Program-made: the position numbers and the translations under genes | The notes under the pieces: model-generated | Seen by the model: only the letters and a program-made list of their open reading frames with translations | What the model was told of the DNA's origin: nothing | The model's database searches: none | Source of the DNA: Wurfbainia villosa | Lineage: Eukaryota > Streptophyta > Magnoliopsida > Zingiberales > Zingiberaceae | Direction: 5' to 3' | Length of the DNA: 64,000 bases | Assembly (NCBI GenBank): GCA_025175895.1 | Contig: CM045989.1 | Location: 131,143,272-131,207,271, forward strand | Shown here: in pieces, positions 44,047 to 55,649 of the stretch | Layout: every line of letters starts with the position of its first letter | Numbering within the stretch: position 1 is the first letter of the stretch

Positions 44047-45774
44047 CTAGCATGAATCAATCACGCTCTTAGGAACCCAAAACCTATTTGAGCTCCTAGG
44101 GTTAATTAGGTATTCCATAGGGATAACCTCCCTAGATACCTTCATAATGACCCTCCTAGGCTTGTTAGCCTTGGTCATTTGGGTCTTACCTAGGTTGACT
44201 CTAGGGGTAACTCCCCTTGCAACCTTCTTAATGGCCATCCTAGGCTTTCTAGAAACCCTAGCCACTAGGCACAACCTTTGGTCAACCTTAGGGATGACTT
44301 CCTTATTGACCTTGGTCTTCCTAGACCTAGTTTGCATTCCATAATCAAAAGGAACACTATGGTAAGCCACCTTAGGCTTAGGTTTGTGACCCAAACCTTG
44401 CTTGCCCTTGGTTGACTTTTGTTTCTTAGGTCCTAGGTGTTGACTTTGACTTTTGAATCCTTGACTTTGACCATTAGACCCTTGCATTTGATTTTGCATA
44501 ATTTTGAGGATCTTTTCTAATTTCTCAAGCCTTGATCTCAAGGCTTAGTTCTCTAATTCTAATTGCCCAATTTTAGAATTTTGATTTGGTCTTTGGGCAT
44601 GAGACTTCCTAGGCATGTGTCTAGTCCATTTAGGATTAAGGTCCAAGTGTTCTTCTATTTTCCTAATGGATTCCCTAGGAAGGACTTTTCTAGGATTGTT
44701 TGACCTAGTGTTATCCTTAGGTAAAATATTTCTAGGGACATTAGTCCCAAATTTCTCCTTCTTCCTAAAGTTGACTTTCTTGGCTCCTAAACAATATCCA
44801 TTGTTTCTAGCATGCTTTTCATGATAGATAGCAAGTGAATTGAAATTCCTAGCATGCTTTTTAACATTTAAATTGGAAAAAGCATTATTTAGATATACCT
44901 TAGGGTTTGCCTTAGAGGCTCCCCCTACTTGTGATGCTCCCCTTTGCCCCTTCTTTTCCCCCTTTGGGCATTGACTGCGGTAATGTCCTGGTAGTCAGCA
45001 CTTGAAGCAAGTGATTTGTTCCTTGCTTTTCTTGGTCGGAACACCAGCTTCATTGACTTTTGGCACCGGTGGACTCTTCTTGATTCTTTTAGGACATTTA
45101 CTTTTGTAATGTCCTACCTCCCTACACTCAAAACAAATTATGTGATTTTTATTTGAACCTACATTGCTTGAGTTACCTAGGATATTTGTGGTGGTAGGTG
45201 TCGGAGTTGGAGCTTCTTCATCTTGACCGGATGTGGAAGGCTCTTCTTGGGGTTGCTCCGGTGTAGATGTTCTAATTCTCTCCCCCTCAATCCTAGAGGT
45301 TGAGGTTTCTTCTAATTCTACTTCTTCCACCACTTCTTCCTCCTCGGATGTCGAACACTCCTCGACCTCCGAATTCTCACTTTCTTGTGAGGATGAACTC
45401 TCTTCCTCATCCTCCTCATTTTCTTGGATTGAATGAGGCTCTTCATGGAATTTTTCCAATTTGTTCCATACCTCCTTGGCGTCTTTACAATCCCCTATCT
45501 TGATCAAAATATCATTAGGGATTATATTAAGCAAAATATCCATTACCTTATTGTTGATGTTATAGTATCGGAGTTGTTCTTGACTCCAATTCTTCTTCTT
45601 GATTTTTCTTCCTTCTTCATCTTTTGGAGTGTCAAAACCTACTAAGACACTAATCCAATTATCAAAGTCACACATTAGAAAATGCATCATTCTACCTTTC
45701 CAATACGTGAAATCTTCGCGGTCGAAGGAAGGCGGAAAGTTGATGTCGTCACCCAATCTTTCCTTGAATTCCAT
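44047..45774 (-). pseudogene. gag of element F, nearly intact
   Basis: Minus strand. The first 259 codons (44995-45774) are open from MEFKERLGDDINFPP. In order: an N-terminal domain (FTYWKGRMMHFL; FDNWISVLVGFD; VWNKLEKFHEEP, to about residue 110), then directly an acidic Ser/Glu linker, zinc knuckle 1 CFECREVGHYKSKC, and knuckle 2, split by a TGA after CFKC. Past the stop it resumes GHYRSQCP, then MPRKSHAQRP, a second stop, a coiled coil, and a basic tail ending NRFWVPKSVIDSC and a stop. So only two stops break about 575 codons. It lacks the Gag-core half (the LLRSQL to AIDAFPRS region) present in I. It would package RNA of the A/F family. Confidence 0.88.
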
Positions 45775-45841
45775 CTTGTTCCTCTAGTGTCTTGACTCTC
45801 GGCGGTTAGTCCGTAGAAGAGCCTCGGGCTCTGATACCAAT

Positions 45842-47182
45842 TGTAGGAGATTTGAGGCCTCTAGAGGGGGTGAATAGCGTCGCGTGATGGTACGATGATG
45901 GAATTCTTTCGCGTTTGATCGTCTACAATCTTGTTAGCACAGCGGAATAGTAATAACAAATAAATATAACAAGATACACAATCACAACACGGTCATATAA
46001 TGTGGTTCAGAACCGAATGGTTCCTACTCCACGGATCGAGCTCTAAAGAGCTCTAGTGATGCACACGCACTCACTAATCACAAATAACTCCTTCTCGACA
46101 CAAGTCGGAGGTGGAGAAACCTCGTACAAGGATTACACTAAGTAATACAAAAGATACAAGCTAATACAAGTAAGAAATACAATGCAAGTAAAGAAAAACA
46201 CTTTACAAGAGCACTTTGGTTGCCTTGGACTAGCCTTGAAGGACTGGAAGAGCACCAACAATTCCCCTTCAAATCGCCCAAGAAAACCGTTTCTTGAGCC
46301 TTCCACGAACACCGCTTATCCTGCATCGTCGATTTACCGCGCGATCGCCATAAGTCACCAATGACCGCTAACATCAGAGCCGTGAGACAACGGCTCAATC
46401 CACGTTGGACAAGTTCCAACTACTGAGCATTCTGTGCTCGTGGTCGAATCCATCACCGATCGGCGGCCCATGGCAATCGATCGATTAGCCCAAAGAATGA
46501 TCGCTACCAATGAGCAAATGATCGCTAACACACTTTCAGCCCTAAGCCGACAGTCGAACTCAAGTCGACTCACGGCAGTCGAACCGGCCATAATGTTAGT
46601 CGACTGCCAACCTCAAAGATGAGGTTTTAACACAAGTATGGTGTCCCCATACTTGCTAGACCACCCTTAGCCTAGACCTAAGCCTTCTAGCCACCTCCAT
46701 CAGCCTTACGCCTCTCGGATCCCTCCAAATCATCCATGACTTGTTCATCCATCGCGCTAGCCTTCAGGTGCTTCCATTGGGTATGTCATGCTAACGGTGT
46801 CTACACCGCCAAGGCACATTAGACTTACGCCGCCAAGACTCCGCTTGGACTTTACGCCACCAACCATTGGACTTATCAAATGCCAAGACTCAAACTTGGA
46901 CTTCCCTTGTGCCAAGTACTCAAGACTTGGACTTTTTCAAATGCCAACCCATGTTGGACTTTCCATGCCAAGACCCATGCTTGGACTTTCCTTGTGCCGA
47001 GTACTCAAGACTTAGACTTTCCCAAATGCCAAGTGTCCCACTTGGACTTTCCATGCCAAGTACTCATGACTTGGACTTTACCATGACAATTACATTGTCA
47101 TATGTTTTTGTCTAACATCAAAACATCTCTCGAGCCAAACTTGAGTCCTGGTCAATCATGACCTGGGTCGATTGCACCAACA
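45842..47182 (-). repeat. 5' LTR of element F
   Basis: 1341 bases. Flanking parts closely match the partner, but 46315-46560 is rearranged, with the AGTCGACT sites of the partner reduced or garbled. Dyad array at about 46870-47080. Confidence 0.9.
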
Positions 47183-47723
47183 CAATAGATCATGTCCTGA
47201 ACTAAGTGGGTATAAGATGAATGAAAGGAATGAGGCACGATTCATTGTAGCTGGTGAAGGGTTCAGAAATGGTTCCGAGATCAACCGTTGATTTTTTGAT
47301 TAATTGGGGATCATGATGTACTACTAGGTGCCACTCATGATCGTTCCATAATTAATAGTTAATTATGGATGTCCAACATAAACCGAGAACCTATAGGTCA
47401 CACGCATAACGAATCCTTCGAAGAGATTTAAAGATGAGTTTGAGAATTGGATTCTCAAGATCGAGAGAGATCGAGTTTGGTTGAACCAAACACATGACAA
47501 ATATGGAAATATTTGTCAAGTCGGAAATACGAAAGGAGCACGTCTTATGAAGATGGGTTGGGCATTAAGAGGTTTAATTATAAACCAAACCCGTTTGATT
47601 TTAATTAAATAGGTCTTCTTTTGGCTAAGGGCCCAATTAGGGTTTAATGGATGAGATTAAGCCTTAATGGTTATGGACTTATGGATTTGATCCACTAACC
47701 CATAACCCATTAGGTTTAGAGCC

Positions 47724-47732
47724 TATATAAAG
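47724..47732 (+). promoter_or_regulatory. TATA box in the E LTR
   Basis: TATATAAAG within TATATAAAGAGTTATAAAGG. It corresponds in position to the D TATA box. Its own element is split by F upstream, so any U3 sequence now includes F. Confidence 0.55.
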
Positions 47733-48415
47733 AGTTATAAAGGCTAAAACCAAATTAATGGTCGTGCTTAATCCTCTTCTCTTCCTCCTTGCCGCCTACT
47801 CCTTCTTTTCCTTCCTCTTCTTGCGGCCAACAAGAGTTGTTGGGGTTCTCTTTGTCGCCGACCCTAGCAAGTCCACCTCTTGCTTTAGGTCTGGCCAACT
47901 CCTCCTCAAGGGAGTGGGGAACTTCGGCTAAGTCTTGGAACAAAGGTTTCTTCCTTTGTACCCTTGGCTGAACCAAGGAGAGTTGGGTTTTGGAGCTTGC
48001 CGCTGGCCACCAAGGAAACAAGAGTTGTTTCCTATTTTTGTTGGGTCGCTTTTTTGCTCTCCGATCACCCGACCTTCTTGCTTCGTCTAGTAGCGAAGAG
48101 AAGGTCAAACTCATGGTTTAGAGAAGTCGTCCCTCTGAAGATTTGGTGTGGACATGAGTAGAGACGAAGCTCCGCGAGCGTCGTACGGTTGATGCCCTTC
48201 CAGCTCAATATCATCCGAAAGGTATACCGAGAATAAAATTGGTTTTATTCTTAATTTAATGTAAAATTTTATTTGGTGGATATATCTGCACGTGTTGTAA
48301 TCTTGCATGTGTGGATGTGTATGTCGTAATAATTTAGAAAAATATTATATTTTATTTTGCTGCGTTCATTTATAAAATGACAAAAACACATCTACACATC
48401 AGTTGTGGCCTAATA

Positions 48416-49820
48416 GTGGTATCAGAGCCAGACCGTGCTTCGACATATTCGTAAAATAGATTTTTACGAAATCATAGTTGGTTGTAGAATTATTTTGGAA
48501 ATTTTCCTATTTTGGAAAATTTTTCATTTTTGGAAAGTTTCCAAATTTGTTAGGAAAAATTCCAAATATGGAAATTCCATAATTTAGGAAATTATATTTT
48601 TGTAAATATTTGATCAAGAGAGATTAATTTGGAAATTATTTCCTAATTAATTGGATTTTCTTAATAGGTATTTGTTTCCTTAAATAAAGTATGTGACTAA
48701 ATTGGAAATTATTTCCTAATTTAATTTTGGAATTTTGATTTATAATTAATATTCTATAACATATTTTATTTCTGAAAATATTTACCAAATAAAATATAAA
48801 ATTAAATTCGTAATAAATTCCTTATTTAATTAGAGAATCATGATTTATGAAAATCAAGATTTTAAATCATATTTTATTTCTAATATATTTCCCAGATAAA
48901 ATATAATATTTAATTCTGATTTAAATCCTTATTTAATTAAAGAATCATGATTTATGAAATCTAGATTCTAAAATATATTTTATCTTTAATATTTTTCCCT
49001 AGACAAAAATATGAGATTAAATTTAGAAATTGTTTCCTAATTTAATCAAGAAATGTTGATTTATGGAAGTCAAATTCCTAATCATATTTTTATTCCAAAA
49101 TAATATAATTACAACTATGACATAATCATGTCATATCACATGCCATGTAGTATGCCATGATTAGATGCATTTTGTCATACGTGTGTTGTGACATGTCACC
49201 ATATATGTCATGCGTGCGATGTCATATAGGTAGAACATATGCATGAGGATGAAACCCAAAACCCTTATACAAATTTTAAAGCCTACACCTACCATTAATA
49301 TGGTAAGAACCAGAGTCTAATTTCTTGTTTGAGTTGTTGGCCCACATCAAGGTCAACCTGAACTTAGATATGTTCGAACCATAGAGATACAATTTCATAA
49401 TTATTGGTTGGCTTTAACTTGAAGCATTGGCTTGTTGACCTTATGCCAAGGTCAATGTGGATAGAGGTGAAGTCGGGTGATATACATTTGATGTATACTT
49501 GTTAATGTGTTAACAACCCGATGTTTATGCAAACATTTAAATAGTTGATAGCATAATGTGATAGTTATATATACGCGATATATAATCGGTATACTTGATA
49601 CCTACCACTATAGCTAAGAATAGCTTATTGACCTAACTTCAAGGTTGTTCTTATCTATAGTGGATATCAACCCATTCGGAGAAAACCTATGATCTCCCAA
49701 ATTCAAAGTAAGGGCTCTTGAATTCGAAAAGTGAGTGGGAGCCTAATATGTAAATTGTTTACATGTCAAATCATCTCTCTTACATTCTTGATTTTGTATT
49801 TCTAGGTTAATCATTTGATA
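48416..49820 (+). other. Primer-binding site and structured leader of element E
   Basis: The primer site GTGGTATCAGAGCC is at 48416-48429. An AT-rich part with TTTGGAAA strings (48490-49100) is followed by stem-loops matching D in order: 49327-49369, 49424-49458, 49565-49585 and 49601-49663. In the last, arms CCACTATAG and CTATAGTGG pair perfectly over nine bases outside a 12-base stem. The core loops here vary, unlike the identical cores of D. No gene is visible. Confidence 0.75.
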
Positions 49821-50698
49821 ATGTCATCTGTTAATCTACGTTCGATTTTTGAATCAAACAAACTGACTGGGTCTAACTTCTTGGACTGACTTCAAAACTT
49901 GAGAATTGTTCTCAAGGTTGAGAAGCTTGCTTATGTCCTTGAAGAGCCTCTTCCCACCAGTCTTGAACATGATGCAACTCCGGACCAAATGTTGGCCCAT
50001 CAGAAGCATATGACTGATTCTGAGCTTGCCAGTTGCATCATGCTAGCAACGATGACTCCTGAGCTACAAAAGCAGCACGAGCATATAGATGCTTACACGA
50101 TGATTAACCATCTTCGTGAACTCTTCGATGAGCAGTAGAGATCCGAAAGGCTCGAGGTCTCGAAGCTTCTCTTTAGCTCGAAGATGGAGGAGGGTTCATC
50201 TGCAGAATAGTTTGTACTAAAGATGAATGTGTACATCGAGTGGCTAGGATCACTAGGGTTTGAGATGGATCATGAATTAAGTATTAACTTAATTCTGTAT
50301 AGTTTACCCAAGAGTTACTCACAATTTGTGATGAACTATCAGATGAACAATCTTGAATCCACCATTCTCGAGCTGATCAATATGCTCAAGACTGTAGAAC
50401 CTTCGGTGACTAAAGAATAGAAGACGGTGATGTTGGTTGACTCCTCAAAGAAAGGTTCTAAGAGGAAGTCAAAGAAATAGCCAAAGGGGAAGAAGAAGGC
50501 CAAGACTGGAGAGTCAGCTCCAAAGGGTGCATGCCATCACTGTGGCAAGATAGGCCATTGGTGAAGGAACTGCAAGATCTATCTTGAGTCTTTGAAGAAG
50601 AAGCCGGCATCTGATGTCCCATCCTCTTCAAGTATCTTCGTTATTGACTATCATGCTATTTCCTTTGACACTTGGATATTAGATACCGGGTGTGGCAC
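49821..50698 (+). pseudogene. gag-protease remnant of element E
   Basis: Starts at ATG giving MSSVNLRSIFESNKLTGSNF, the same start as D. It keeps QKQHEHIDAY, LVDSSKKGSKRKS, a zinc knuckle CHHCGKIGHW then, after a stop, RNC, and the protease site WILDTGCG. At least six stops are in the frame (the first at about 49889). It ends where H begins. Confidence 0.85.
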
Positions 50699-51262
50699 CT
50701 CGACTGGTAAAGTTACCATTGTGAGACAACGATCAAATGAACAGTCGACTGCTGGAAAGTGAGCAGTCAACTGAAGGCGATGAAATGGTCCATGCGAAGG
50801 TCATAAAAGCAGGACTTGGGAAGATTTCAAGAGCTAATTTCTGAGGAATTTAAAGGGGAAACATTGTTGCTTTCCAAACCTTCAAGGCATTCCAAAGCAA
50901 CCAAAAGAGATCAAGCAAAAGTATTCTTCGTGTAAAGTTATTTCTTATTTGTATTTGCTTATACTTGCATTTGGTTATTTGTTTTATATAAGCTTTATTG
51001 TACGAGGTTTCTCCACCTTTGGAGTATTTTCGAGAAGGAGAAGAGTTAGTGGGTGTGGATCATTGAGCTCGGTCGTGGAGTAGGAACTTGAGTTTCAAAC
51101 CACATAAAAATCATGTGTTGTGATTGTGTCATCTTTTATTTTTGTTTATACTTTCATATTTGTTTCTGTTGTGCATACTAACGAGTTGTAGAGACAATCA
51201 CGAGAGTGAAATCAAAAATCACTATTCATCCCCCCCCTCTAGCACACCAACCGGTCCCAACA
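50699..51262 (+). repeat. LTR 3' part of element H (SIRE-type Copia fragment)
   Basis: Begins abruptly at the E junction with CTCGACTGG-like text and an AGTCGACT site (about 50741). It runs through the U5-like region and ends ACCGGTCCCAACA (51262). A worn primer site ATGATATTAGAGC follows (51264-51276). The LTR start and the rest of the 5' side are missing. Confidence 0.75.
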
Positions 51263-51327
51263 AATGATATTAGAGCAAGGTTGCTTTTCTATAGATTGAC
51301 AGCTGAAGGAGCACAGAGCTAGAGGGA

Positions 51328-51746
51328 ATGGAGTTTGGAGATGGATTTGGACTCAACACTCGGTTTCCACCGCCCTATGGACTTAGGGGATTCAACCAAT
51401 GAAGGGTGAGGACTGAGGTGTTCTTCCAGATGAACCTCGAAGAATAGTTCGCATTGACGGAAGGGTTCAAGGCTCCAACAGACAAGAAAGGGAAAATTCT
51501 AAAAAGGAGCAAGTGGACCGAGGACCAAGTTCAGAGATCTGACGCAAATGACAAGGTAACCAAAATTTTGGTTAACTTGATTTCTAACTCTATTTTGTGT
51601 AGACTAGGAAATTTTAGGGATGCAAGTGAACTGTGGAGCAAATTGGTTAAGCTCCATGAAGAGCCCTTGTCGGCCCAAGATGATGATAAGACTGAAGAAG
51701 CAAGCTCATCATCTCAAGAGCTTGTAGAGTCGGAGGTTGAGAGGTG
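51328..51746 (+). pseudogene. gag of element H, N-terminal part
   Basis: Starts MEFGDGFGLNTRFPPPYG. Two early stops, then an open run (from 51454) with KWTEDQVQRSDANDKVTKI, ASELWSKLVKLHEEP, and then straight to the acidic, Ser-rich DDDKTEEASSSSQE linker. The same jump from HEEP to the linker is in A and F. G interrupts it at 51747; it resumes at 59495. Confidence 0.82.
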
Positions 51747-53034
51747 TGATAGCCTCATTTTATTGTGTTGGTTTGACTCATAGATTGGATATTTTAGGCT
51801 CTTTTATGCGGGTAATTATTGTTATTCAGTATGTTTTATATATTAGATTTATTTGAGATTAATTGTGTAATTCCTATAATTTCAGAATTATTTTTCATAA
51901 GTTGGATGTGATCTTGTAGGAAATACAAAGAGAGCCTAAGTGGATCGATCGAAGTCATCCATCTAGATTTGGATCGAACATCTCCGCCGGTCATCCTCCT
52001 CTCATCCAACCGTGGGACTCTCTCCGGCGTACCACACTTCCTCTAGTGCTGCAGAACTAGCTACGGTAGTTCGACAACAAAGTTCATAGCAATAGCAGAA
52101 GGAGTTTCGATCATCTTCACGGTGAGTACTTCATCGCCTGCCATCGGAGCTGAGACGTGTCTCAGCTGGATGTGGTTCGGAAGACTGAGGTCGCTTTCTC
52201 ACTGTCATGGTTCGGCGGCATAAATTTCTAGTTTCGGCAGCCTCTAATCTCCATTCCAGCGATAGTTCTCCACTCCAGCACTGATGAAGAACACACGACA
52301 ACCACTTTTCTGATTTCCATCCCTTCCAGCAATCATAGTTCGGCAACTCCATCATTCCAGCTTCACCCCTTTAGCTGCGGTGGCTCGGCAACTCCGTTCA
52401 TTCCATCTTCGGAGCAGTGGACGATCTTCATCTTTAGTTTAGCCTCATCGGAGGGATTTTCTGACAAGGAATTCACTTCATCATTCACTGGAGAGGGTTG
52501 TTTGGGTCATTGTCGTCGCTGGAGAGGGTGGTTCCTTCTCCAGGTGTTGTGGATTGTCGATTAACTTTATATTTGGAGTTCATGCATTTAATTGATCGTA
52601 GTAGTTTATCTTGTAATTTGACTTGAAGTTTATCTTATAGTTTAATTTGGAGCTTAGTTGTAGTTTAATTTGTAGTTCATGAATTATTTGTGGTTAGTTG
52701 CAACTTTGCTTAGTTGTTCATAAGCTTAAGTGTTACTTAGCTTAATTTTCCTTAGCTTACTTGTTCATTAGCTTAATTTCATCACAATTGTAGTCTAGTT
52801 AGATTAGAGTTTTGGTTACTTGCATTATCTTTCGTTCAGTAGGATTAGTTTTATTTCAATCCAAATCCCCATTTTCATAGAAAATCCAAAGCAATAATTA
52901 GCAATCCTAAGAAAACTATTCTACCGATTACACTCGTTGAGAAACAATCCGGGTCATTCACTATGCTATATTAGCATAGAGAGGATTTGGTAATTAATTT
53001 ATAACGGTATCACGACACATAATCATCGTTATCA
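51747..53034 (+). repeat. 5' LTR of element G
   Basis: 1288 bases, a shorter copy of 57923-59489: about 245 bases matching 58154-58398 are missing here, between GGATCGA and CATCTCCG. Confidence 0.9.
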
Positions 53035-53246
53035 AATTTTGGCGTCGTTGCCTGGGAGTGTAATGGTGCTTAATAGACTTGGGATTGTTTGTCCATTTTT
53101 CTTAAAAAAAAATAAAAATTCAAAATTTTTAGTTAGGGTTGCATTCTTTTATTTCTTGTATATTCATGTACTTGGTCATGTCTATTTCCTATGTTTTTTT
53201 ATTGTGTTTGTCAATGTTTCAGGAAAGACCATAAATCTCTTGGAAC

Positions 53247-53868
53247 ATGAATTCATATTATCAGTCATTTGGAGATCTTAGTGATGCTTACTATTCAGGC
53301 ACTAGCAATATGAGTATTATCAGCCTGAACATCAATAGTGTTAGTACCAGCCTCAATATCATCAACCTGATCCTCAGTATTCTCAATATCAACAGTCGTA
53401 TCAGCAGGACAGGTATACTTCATTTTTTGGTACATATAATTTCAATTCAAATTTCAGATATGGGCACACGCAGCAGTATGTTATTGAGCAACCTCAGTGT
53501 TATCCACCTCCCCCATCTACCAGTGCTTACATGCCTAGTTAAGGAGATCAATCGCATTACACATATGGGATATCACAACATCCAGATGCTCATAACTCTT
53601 CTGCATATCAGAGTCCATTAGGATTTCAGAACTACAATAAACAAGCTTCTAGCCCTAGCCAATGAGAAAATTCAATACAAGATTTGAGGAAGTTTATCCA
53701 GCAGCTAGCTACAAAGTGAATGGAAATGGCCAGTGGTCTCTATTCCCAACAAGAAGTTGAAGCATCAGAGCATGAAATCAAAAGTCAGTTAGATCAGCTT
53801 AGATCATCCATCCAGGAAATGCATACACAAGAAGGCATTCAGCCTTCATTAGAGGGTATTCCTCGTTG
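53247..53868 (+). pseudogene. Gag-like frame of element G
   Basis: In the frame of MNSYYQSFGDLSDAYYSG, the + strand encodes a Gln/Tyr/Pro-rich protein (TQQYVIEQPQCYPPPPSTSA; QNYNKQASSPSQ), then a helical part (FIQQLATK; HEIKSQLDQLRSSIQEMHTQ). Stops and a frameshift near 53320 break it. Composition and position suit a Gag linker of an Athila/Tat-like element, but no capsid core or zinc knuckle is seen. It would read on into 55647 if the solo LTR were absent. Confidence 0.55.
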
Positions 53869-53869
53869 C

Positions 53870-55641
53870 TGAAGGTCGAAGCTTCGCTTCCTGCTTCAAC
53901 TTGGTTGCTTGTGCATGGCGATCCTATCTACGTCCGCGGATTAAAAAAAATTAATCCTTGACGATGACGGATTACCCAAGCAACTGATCCATCATCGTGC
54001 TATTCGATTAGAGTGGTCGCTTGAACAAACTTATTGTTCAAGCTACCTAACTCTTTTCCTCGATTAGCCGCGGAATAGATGATGTACGGATCGCCGATTT
54101 TTGTGTTTATCTTCGGGGTCCAAGTAAATAAACCACATACGATTACATACAAATTGCATAGAACAAGAAAGAACCCAAAACAAGAATTATACCTCTTGTT
54201 TACCTCTTGATCTTCTATGGTATGTCCTATCCTCCTCTTGGACGTTGTGTGGGCAACGATCCTCCGAGAGATGAAGCCTCCTAGATCACGTATCTTCCTT
54301 TCCTTGCTCGCTCTGAACAAAGGAAGACAATCAACACACTTCTTCTCCTATCTAGTGCCGACCACCAAGCAACCTAGCTTGGTTGTTGCCACCAGCCAAG
54401 GAGAGGAAGAAGGAAGAGGGCGCCGGCCAAGAGTTGAGGAAAGGGAGTCCAAACCCTAACCTTGCCGTCGGCCAAGGGAAGAGGGTGAAGGTGGCACCGC
54501 CGACCCTAGGGAAGATGAGGGTGACCGACCAAGAGAGAAAAGAAGCAAACCCTAGACCCTCTTGTGCCGCCGGCCAAAGGGACAAAACCCTAGCACACCT
54601 CCGATCTCCTTGCCACCCAAACTAACCCTAACCCAAACCCTAGCATCCAAAATTCTTAGTTGTCGCCCAAGCCTTGGGCCCTTATTTATAGATCTCGCCC
54701 AAGCCTCCTTTTAATCGTGTCCGTTGGATCTAGGTTTCTTGAGGGTTTTAATAGGCTACAATAGGGACCATGAGGAGGAGTTGGATCTTGGCCACCCAAT
54801 GGATCCGGCCCACATAAAATCCGATCCATTAATGATAATCCATTTCACTAGAGGATTATCATTGATCTACCTCACCAACCCCATAAATAAATATGGGCTC
54901 CATATATTAATTGTACAAATGTCTCCCCGTGTTTAAGATATCGAATGTCTGTTAATTAATTAATTTATTGATAATTAATTAATCAACATCTAACTCCATG
55001 AGTAGTACCACTCAACCTTATCATCATGCCGGACCAAGTCCACCTGCAGGGTTTACATGATGATCCTTATGAGCTCCTCAAGGGGACATCATCATCCTAA
55101 TACATAGGACGGTTTCCTCCTATAATCAACGGCACGCCATGTAAATAATATTATTTCCCAACTTACTGAGCCTATCGATTTAATCCATAAATCTCTCCCA
55201 TTAGTAAATCAAAGAAATAAATATTAAGTACATGTGCCCATTATTATATCGAGATTAAGAGCATGTACACCATAATATTCGAGATCCGATTCAATCATGT
55301 TGTCAACAATAAATTGAATCACCTCTAAGTCGGTCCTGCTCAATACACACAAAGTGTACTAATGTAATTCTATGGTCAAGATAAACCAATACCAAATTAC
55401 ACTACAACCATGTCAATGGTTTGTCCAAAACCATCTTAGTTGTGAGCCTCTACTTATACTCTACAAGGAACTGATAACATGATCTTCTGTGTAACACCAC
55501 ACACCATGTTATCTACAATGTAAAGTATTAGACAAGATGCATATATATAATAAATATAAAATGCAAACAATGATCATGTGATTCTTATTTCAAAATAAAG
55601 ATGTCCATATAAAAGCTAGGCTTTCAGTATACATCCCAACA
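53870..55641 (-). mobile_element. Solo Copia-type LTR inside G
   Basis: 1772 bases, starting TGTTGGGATGTATACTGA on the minus strand and ending GACCTTCA. The perfect TSD GTTGC (53865-53869, 55642-55646) surrounds it. There is no primer site, polypurine tract or coding interior. A TATA box sits at about 54682-54691 (minus CTATAAATAA). It is an LTR left after recombination between the two LTRs of a former element. No partner element is in the window. Short ORFs in the GC-rich part (54217-54625) are not genes. Confidence 0.9.
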
Positions 55642-55649
55642 GTTGCTTT

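Larger units (their letters stand above)
40808..47182 (-). mobile_element. Element F: gag-only SIRE-type Copia, nested in E LTR
   Basis: Perfect TSD CAATA (40803-40807, 47183-47187). LTRs 40808-42164 and 45842-47182. Minus-strand LTR start TGTTGGTGCAATC is shared with A. The primer site TGGTATCAGAGCCCGAGG (minus) lies at about 45823-45839 and the polypurine tract at about 42165-42180. The 3.7-kb interior encodes only Gag. It is 6.4 kb long, like a complete unit, and has two LTRs, primer site, tract and TSD, so the missing pol looks like the family's design, not a local accident; that is inference. Confidence 0.93.
40011..48415 (+). repeat. 5' LTR of element E, split by F
   Basis: LTR parts are 40011-40807 and 47183-48415. 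Contains a TATA box TATATAAAG (47724-47732). The 47760-48120 part is GC-richer leader. The LTR ends CTAATA, one change from the expected CA end. Confidence 0.85.
40011..50698 (+). mobile_element. Element E: truncated Tork-like Copia, relative of D
   Basis: The 5' LTR starts TGTTATGTTTGAGAGATG (40011) and ends at 48415 with F inserted inside it; without F it is about 2.0 kb. Primer site, leader and gag follow, all matching D in order. The sequence stops within the protease (ILDTGCG, about 50690) and passes directly into an unrelated LTR fragment (H). No 3' LTR exists here, so no TSD can be checked. Gag has more stops than in D, so E is older or more decayed. Confidence 0.88.

Noticed and set aside
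47755..48114. 119-codon minus-strand ORF in the E LTR
   Set aside because: It is in GC-rich LTR leader, antisense to E, with no domain; the matching D LTR has no conserved counterpart.
54217..54625. Overlapping 77-80 codon ORFs in both strands of the solo LTR
   Set aside because: Open in several frames because the stretch is GC-rich; no domain and it lies wholly inside the LTR.
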